Source: Przewalskia tangutica
Lineage: Eukaryota; Streptophyta; Magnoliopsida; Solanales; Solanaceae
NCBI GenBank assembly: GCA_029844215.1
Contig: CM056721.1
Span: forward strand, 138,475,254 to 138,539,253
Length of the DNA stretch: 64,000 bases
Reading direction: 5' to 3'
Made by a program: the position numbers and the translations under genes. The notes under the pieces are model-generated. The model worked only from the letters and a program-made list of their open reading frames with translations, was not told the DNA's origin and searched no databases. The first letter of the stretch is position 1. Every line of letters starts with the position of its first letter. Below are positions 58,405 through 64,000 of this stretch, piece after piece.

Positions 58405-59359
58405 TAGGGGTGTACAAAACAGGACCGGACCGGAAAACCGAACAGGAATGGACCGGATCGGTCGGACGGTGATTCCGTCGGTCCTCGTCAAAATGGTGGA
58501 TTAGATTTCGGTTCGGTCCGGGTAAAATCGAATTTTCCGGTCGGAATGGATTTTTATTTTTTTATAAATTGAATTATCAATACCGAAATTGACATTCTCG
58601 GACGGTGCCACGAAATTTTTACGTTGAAATTTATTGTACATCGCGAGATATTTAGATTTGAAAATGGGAAAACGCATGCGATTTGGGGAAAAGAGAAATT
58701 GAGGGGCAAGATGGGCGTTTTTGGAGAAATCGGCGAATTAAACCACTTGGCGATTTGGCCTCCGTGTCGAAAAAATACGCGAAATCAAAAATAATTAGGT
58801 AAAGCGGACGTCCGAGCGCAAAGTTATGACCATATAAAGTTTGATCAATTTACAACCTATATTTCATACGCCAATACGTCCGGCCAAGTGGTTGGTGAAA
58901 TTTGGTGGGGCTGTGCGGGGGTGGTGGGCGAGGGCAAATCATTCGGTCCATTCGGTCCGAGTAATCTGTAATTTCGGTCTTCGGTCCGGTCCGGTTTTAA
59001 CCTTTTGTGCACCCCTAGTTTCAGGAATGTCCAAATCCAAATAGAAAATATAAATGTGGTGTGTAACTTTAATTAATGAGTAGTTCAGTAGTTCGTATAC
59101 GAACCAAGTACATTTGGTGATTTTCTTTAAGTTAGTCATATTAGTGAAATAAAGTTTATTGAAGGATAAGGGAAAAAACAAACATATTTAATGAGATTGA
59201 TAAACGAACACATTCTTAAAAATTTATAATTTATAAATTGCATTTAACAAAAAAAAAAAAAAAAAAAACCGATCCAACCGGTCCAAAACCGGGACCGGAC
59301 CAGAATTTTCCGGTCCAGAAAATTTCTGGATTCCGGTTCTGGACCGGTGAACACCCCTA
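58405..59359. mobile_element. hAT-like non-autonomous element with an internal second end
   Basis: The left end is TAGGGGTGTACAAAAC (58405) and the right end GTGAACACCCCTA (to 59359). Flanks are ATTAAGAG (58397-58404) and ATTAGGAG (59360-59367), an 8-bp TSD with one mismatch. Another complementary end, TTTTGTGCACCCCTA, stops at 59017 and pairs better with the left end. Subterminal 'ggaccggaccgg'/'ccggtccggtcc' words lie at both sides. No transposase is present. Confidence 0.75.
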
Positions 59360-59459
59360 ATTAGGAGTTTGATAGTTAATGTCCATTTTCTACTTTTGCT
59401 AGTAATGTTTTTCCGATTTTTTTAATTTGGTGTTTAATATTTGTCACAAGAGTTGTATG

Positions 59460-59723
59460 TGTTGAGAGTTCCATATCGGATATGAAATGAAAACATGAAC
59501 TCTTTATATGGATTTGGACAATTCTCACCATACAAGTTCGTTTTTTTAGTTGAATTAACCCAAAATTCATTATTTACATGGTATCAGATCCAGACACATT
59601 TAAGAGTTCACCGATGTTGGACTCCCAAATTAAATTATTCACGCTCCAGTTAACAAAATATAGGCATGCGGAAGAATATTAAAAATCTCATATCTGATAT
59701 AAAATGAAAACATGAACTCTTTA
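59460..59723 (+). mobile_element. TRIM retrotransposon copy 2 (3' LTR truncated)
   Basis: The 5' LTR is 59460-59578 (TGTTGAGAGTTCC...TTATTTACA). The PBS TGGTATCAGATCC (59579-59591) is nearly identical to the initiator-Met PBS. A short interior shared with copy 1 follows ('gttcaccgatgttgg', 'cacgctccagttaac'). A PPT-like GCGGAAGAA precedes 47 bp of 3' LTR (59677-59723). No coding. 59724-60669 is AT-rich; no other feature is seen. Confidence 0.85.
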
Positions 59724-60669
59724 GCAGGTATCTTTGGTTCCCCTATTTAAATTGGTCTCGTGAAAAGGTTTCTATATCATATTTTTTTCTCATCATCTTT
59801 CTCTTTCCTAGTGTTGATATAATTTTCTTAATATATATATGAGAACCATTTTTGAAAATTATACTTCAGTTAATATACGTCAGTCATTTATTATAACATG
59901 AAAGCTGTTTTTTCTTTGTAGTATCGCAATCAAAATACATGTGAATTTTCCCTTTTAATAATGGATGCCTTATTGCCTTTTGCGTAGAGAAGTATTGAAG
60001 AAAATTCTAGAGACAAAACATGATATATGGCAAGCAATTAATGAAAGATTGCAGATGCTGATTAAGTCTGATTAAGATGTTTAAAGTGTATCATTTTCTT
60101 CAAAATTGCAACATAGAACTTATTAATATCCAACAAATTACATTTTTTATTTCTCACTCAATGTCTGTTACTCGATTAGAGCTCGATTAATTCAGATTAA
60201 CGAAAGAATTTCACTTTGCGGAGTAAAACTCTCCCTACCGAATATGATTCTATTTTTCGGGCTCGTATTTTAGACTCTGATTAAAAATAATATTTACCGC
60301 CGGGCCGCAACCTTAAACAAATATAATGGATCTGGCATTGGAGTAAAACCTTTTATTTTCCAAAGAGACTAAAAGTAAATTTTTGAAGCTTTATTCACTT
60401 CATGTTGTAGTACTTTTTATTGGCTTGTCACCATCCAGACCTGCACATGATGTTAGTCCAGGTGGTTTCAGAAACCAAACATTTTGCTGAGATTTGTCTT
60501 ACATTATTATCTATTGTACCCACTCTATTCTACTTTTCTCCTACTTGCTCGTTTTTATCACGGAGCGCTTTATTCTTAATAATTTTTTTTAATGTTAATT
60601 TAAATTTAATCAGGTCTCAATGTGAATACTATAACATCGGATGAAAAAACAAATAAAGAAGGATCTATA

Positions 60670-60787
60670 TTTACCATCGAAGGTTATAGTGTGATGGTAA
60701 GTATCTATCCACCCTTAATAAGAAGTTTCAGGTTCAAACTCTAGGAATAGAGTCGTCTTTGATAGGGAGAGTTCTACCCCTCTAAAG
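60670..60787 (+). repeat. tRNA-derived SINE, 5' part
   Basis: Box-A-like TAGTGTGATGGTAAGTATC and box-B-like CAGGTTCAAACTCTAGG, then the body 'aatagagtcgtctttgatagggagag'. It stops at 60787 where copia E's LTR begins, so the LTR element probably inserted into it. Confidence 0.7.
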
Positions 60788-60977
60788 TGTAGATTGATTA
60801 ATTGATTAATTTCATTCCAATAGCACAATATATATACAATTATAATATGTTTGTCTTATGAAAGACTAATTTATCTTACCTAAAATATAAGATGCTAATT
60901 AATTTTAAAATATTACAATATCAATTATGAATAATGAATGAATGTAATTATGAGATTGCCCCATAATTACTCTAACA
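60788..60977 (-). repeat. 3' LTR of copia E
   Basis: 190 bp, minus strand TGTTAGAGTAATTATGG...CAATCTACA, just after the pol stop and a GCGGGGGAC purine tract. Size and layout match the LTRs of copia A and D. Confidence 0.75.
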
Positions 60978-63397
60978 GTCCCCCGCAGTCTTAGCGGGAG
61001 ATTCTCGTATGCTGAGATTGTCTTTGAAATCATCAAAAAGTACGCGCGGAAGACCTTTTATGAAGATGTCAGCAATCTGATAACGGGACGGTACATGGAG
61101 AACACAGACTTGTCCACGGACAACCTTTTCGCGGACAAATAAGATATCCATTTCAATGTGTTTTGTGCGCTGATGCTGAACAGGATTGTCGGATAAGTAT
61201 ATCGCACTCACATTGTCACAATAGACCATTATTGCATTTTCAATCAGACAATGGAGCTCCAACAGTAAATTACAGAGCCAACATGATTCAGCAACCACAT
61301 TGGCTACCCCTCGGTATTCTGCATCAACACTTGACTGAGACAGTGTGGATTGTCGTTTGGACGACTAGGAGATGGGATTGTCTCCCAATAACACACAATA
61401 ACCGGAAGTGAAACGATGTGTGTCCAAACAGCCACCTCAATCGACATATGTGTAGGCTGAAAGATATGAGATGAAGGACTTATACAGATGTAGACCGAAA
61501 TGGATAGTACCCTTAACATATTGCATAATCCTTTTGATAGACCCCATATGTTCGTCCTTCGGATCATGCATGTGTAAACAAACTTGATGAACCGCATAAG
61601 AAATATGTGGTCTCATAAAAGTCAGTTATTGCAAGGCTCCTACGAGGCTGCGGTAATGTGTAAGATCACTGTATGGAGTTCCGGCAACGTTACTCAATTT
61701 CACCTTAATGTCAACCGGAGTATGTGATGGTTTGCAGGAAGACATCCCTGCTTTGTCAATTATTTCTTCAGCATATTTCTTTTGACTAAGAAACAGTCCA
61801 CCTGCATATTGGGTGACGGCAATGCCAAGAAAATAATTCAACGGACCCAAGTCCTTCATTGCAAATTTTGCTGCAAGAATGGACATAATATACTGGTGAA
61901 GTGAAGTGGATGATGCTGTGAGAATAATATCATCGACATACAGAAGCATATATACGATGTCAGCGCCCTTCCGATAAATGAACAACGACTGATCAAACTT
62001 GTTGTAAGAGAACCCCAACTTGGAAACAAATCATGCAAATCGGTTATACCATGCCCTAGGAGCTTGTTTCAAACCATATAAAGTTGATACATGTATATTG
62101 TTTCATGTAAGTGGTCATGTAAGAATGCATTTTTAACATCCAACTGATGAATTGACCAAGATTTGAAAAGAGTCAAGCTGAGAACAGTCTTGATAGTTGA
62201 TGGCTTAACTACCGGACTGAATGTTTCACCACAATCGACTCCAACCCGCTGAGACTTGCCATCACCAACAAGACGAGCTTTGTATCTCGCAAAAGAACCA
62301 TCAGAATTCTTGTTATGACAAAAAAACCCATATAGACCGAATGACGTTCACATTAGACGGACGTGGTACTAATTCCCACATCTTATTTTTAATAAGAGCA
62401 CTAAATTCGTCTAATATGACTGCTTTTCAATTCGGATCGGACAAGACATCTTTGGGATTTTTGGTAAAGGTGACAGTTGAACTAAGGATAGTAGGTTAAA
62501 CTGACGTTTGGGCCAAAAAATCCCGTGCATGGTATGAGTTTCAATGGTAAGAGGTTGTTCCATCATTGGTTGGGTAGTATGGGTCTTGTGTAGGTTAATG
62601 GGCCGAGGGGGTGTATGGTGGCCTAAGTGAAAGTGGGCAGCCGATCCGGTATTGGTCTAGTTGACAGGGAGTAGTGGGCCCCCTACTTGGGCATGCCCGC
62701 CACAAAAATAGGACTGGGCCGAGACTAGAGGTAACAAGGTTGTGGTCTCCGATCCAGTCCCATTTTGTGGTTGGGCCAGAAAATGTTGGGTATTTTGTTA
62801 GGTTGGTTCCACTTGTGTTTGGTTATTAAGGTAGTGGTATAAAATGAGATGTATTATGTTATCCGGAAAATCATATGAAGGTAAAAATGCCACATGAGAC
62901 TTAGCATACATGAATATAGACTCATCAAAAACCACATGACGAGAGATAATTATTTTTCCATTCGTCCAATCATAACATTTATATCCCCTATGATTTTGTG
63001 GGTATCTCAAAAACACACAATGAGTTGAACGAGCCTGCAACTTGTTAATGGTAGTGGATGAAAACAAAGGATAACACAAACACTCAAATGTGTAAACGAC
63101 GGGAGACGATGATACAACATTTGTGTAGGAGACACATTGGAGAGCAATTTATTCGGAAGAATATTTAAAAGGTATGTGGCCATTTGAAATGCATGGTGCC
63201 AAAACTTTGGTTGTGTGGAAGAATGCACAAGAATAGAGAGAATCATATTGTTAATCGTTCGAAGGTATTTTCTTCCAAATGTTTCAAGGTGAAGTCATAC
63301 TATGACCATATATTCACCTGAACCCTTTTAGAATCATAATGGAGTTTGCAAGTACTGAAGAAGTTCCTTTTTGGCTACGTAGCATGGGATGATATCT
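60978..63397 (-). pseudogene. Ty1/copia element E, integrase-RT-RNase H
   Basis: From right to left on the minus strand: the integrase end (63290-62798: INNMILSILVHSS, LLNILPNKLL, FLRYPQNHRGYKCYDW), a linker, RT (about 62400-61304: HQLDVKNAFLH, LLYVDDIILTAS, MKDLGPLNYFLGIAV, SQKKYAEEIIDKAG) and RNase H (61298-60978: MVYCDNVSAIYLSDN, HQRTKHIEMDI, YQIADIFIKGLP). Breaks lie near 62790, 62040-62200 and 61300-61620. It is the same type as copia D. Its integrase is cut on the right by the copia F LTR. Confidence 0.9.
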
Positions 63398-63848
63398 TGA
63401 CAACAAATTTTTGGAAAATAACATTCACATGAACAATATTCACGATAAATAACAAGAACGAGAGAGTAACAAGACACCAAACCTTCTTAGTGTGGAAAAT
63501 ATAATACTCGGACGATAAGAAAATAGTCTGTTAGAAGAAATAGAAAGTGAGTAGTATTATTGTGAGGTGTGTGAAATAAAAGAGTGTTATCTCTTTTAAG
63601 TTGAGATTACCAAGTGTTAAATTTCTCACTATAGTGATATTATATTGCTATGTACTCAATATTGCTACTCACTATTTTTGGTGTGTTTACAATTGAGAAA
63701 AACTTCCTCTATTTATAGGGCAACAAATTTGGCCAACAAGTTCACAAAAGAAAAAGCTAAAACAAAGCAAATTTGTTAGCAACAAATTTGCTTTGTTGGA
63801 GCCAAAGGATTTACATAGTCATGTGACTATATTGGGATGGACCCCACA
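63398..63848 (-). repeat. LTR of copia element F
   Basis: About 451 bp, minus strand TGTGGGGTCCATCCC...TTTGTTGTCA, with TATA-like CCTATAAATAG at about 63719-63709. It sits after a purine-rich AAAAGAGGAATT. The limits rest on TG...CA and on pol sequence to the right; the TSD cannot be checked because the element leaves the window. Confidence 0.65.
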
Positions 63849-64000
63849 AATTCCTCTTTTAATTTTGATTTTTCTGTCCCATTCCAAATCTTGATCTCAA
63901 TCTTGGGAAATCTGCCTGAGAGGCTTTGTAAAAATATCGACAGTTTGATCATGAGATTTCACATATTTGAGTCATGCATCCTTCTTGTCAATGCATTCTC
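63849..64000 (-). pseudogene. Copia F pol C-terminus
   Basis: On the minus strand it reads ECIDKKDA, stop, LKYVKSHDQTVDIFTKPL, the end of copia RNase H (the usual DIFTKPL motif). One TGA interrupts it. The element continues beyond the right edge. It is of the Tork/Tnt1 type rather than that of copia D/E (inference from the LTR and motif). Confidence 0.75.

Overview
This is nuclear DNA of a flowering plant, probably an asterid and most likely Solanaceae. The evidence is a canonical plant nuclear tRNA-Cys(GCA), a spliced NEN-type DEDDh exonuclease gene with GT-AG introns, SINE tails of the TS and Au types that are abundant in Solanaceae, and Athila gypsy elements with the plant tRNA-Asp primer site. 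The family attribution rests on remembered repeat consensuses, not on a search. There are no bacterial operons, CRISPR arrays or phage genes. Most of the window is transposable-element DNA, and nearly all of its coding parts are broken.

Layout. 1-2609: 3' half of a copia element (A) with its LTR. 3251-3322: tRNA-Cys. 3996-4703: non-autonomous hAT element with an 8-bp TSD. Against it lies a complete but pol-less Athila element, 4712-9197 (TSD GAGAG). 9.2-11.2 kb: two small putative genes. 11.2-24.4 kb: copia B, with part of its RT inverted, then copia C, then one exon of a DUF604/fringe-like glycosyltransferase gene. 24.4-28.7 kb: deleted Athila 2. 28.7-29.0 kb: a TRIM. 29.8-34.2 kb: the one clearly intact multi-exon gene, NEN-like, followed by partial tandem copies of its own 3' end. 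35.1-39.1 kb: Athila 3 remnant. 39.36-47.33 kb: a complete 8-kb LARD-like element (2.1-kb LTRs, no gag-pol, TSD GCGGT) inserted in a copia fragment. 48.8-49.06 kb: a SINE with an 11-bp TSD. 50.0-54.9 kb: copia D, split by a 3.4-kb solo LTR (TSD ATTGC). 55.9-56.5 kb: a SINE whose 3' body is tandemly repeated. 57.36-57.84 kb: an intact single-exon gene for a Cys-rich plant protein. 58.4-59.7 kb: a composite hAT element and a second TRIM. 60.8-64 kb: copia E (minus strand) and the LTR end of copia F.

The host genes (tRNA-Cys, the NEN-like gene, the gene at 57.4 kb and perhaps two small ORFs) do not form a pathway. They are islands between nested transposons. Target-site duplications give a partial order of insertion. 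The hAT element preceded Athila 1. The LARD entered an existing copia fragment. The solo LTR's parent entered copia D.

The least expected structures are: a GC-rich near-palindromic word (type GCGCCGYGGCGCC) that recurs in elements of different superfamilies; a 27-bp tandem array, in part with an 84-bp higher-order repeat, inside the LARD; a SINE turning into a small satellite; and tandem re-copies of the NEN-like gene's last exon.
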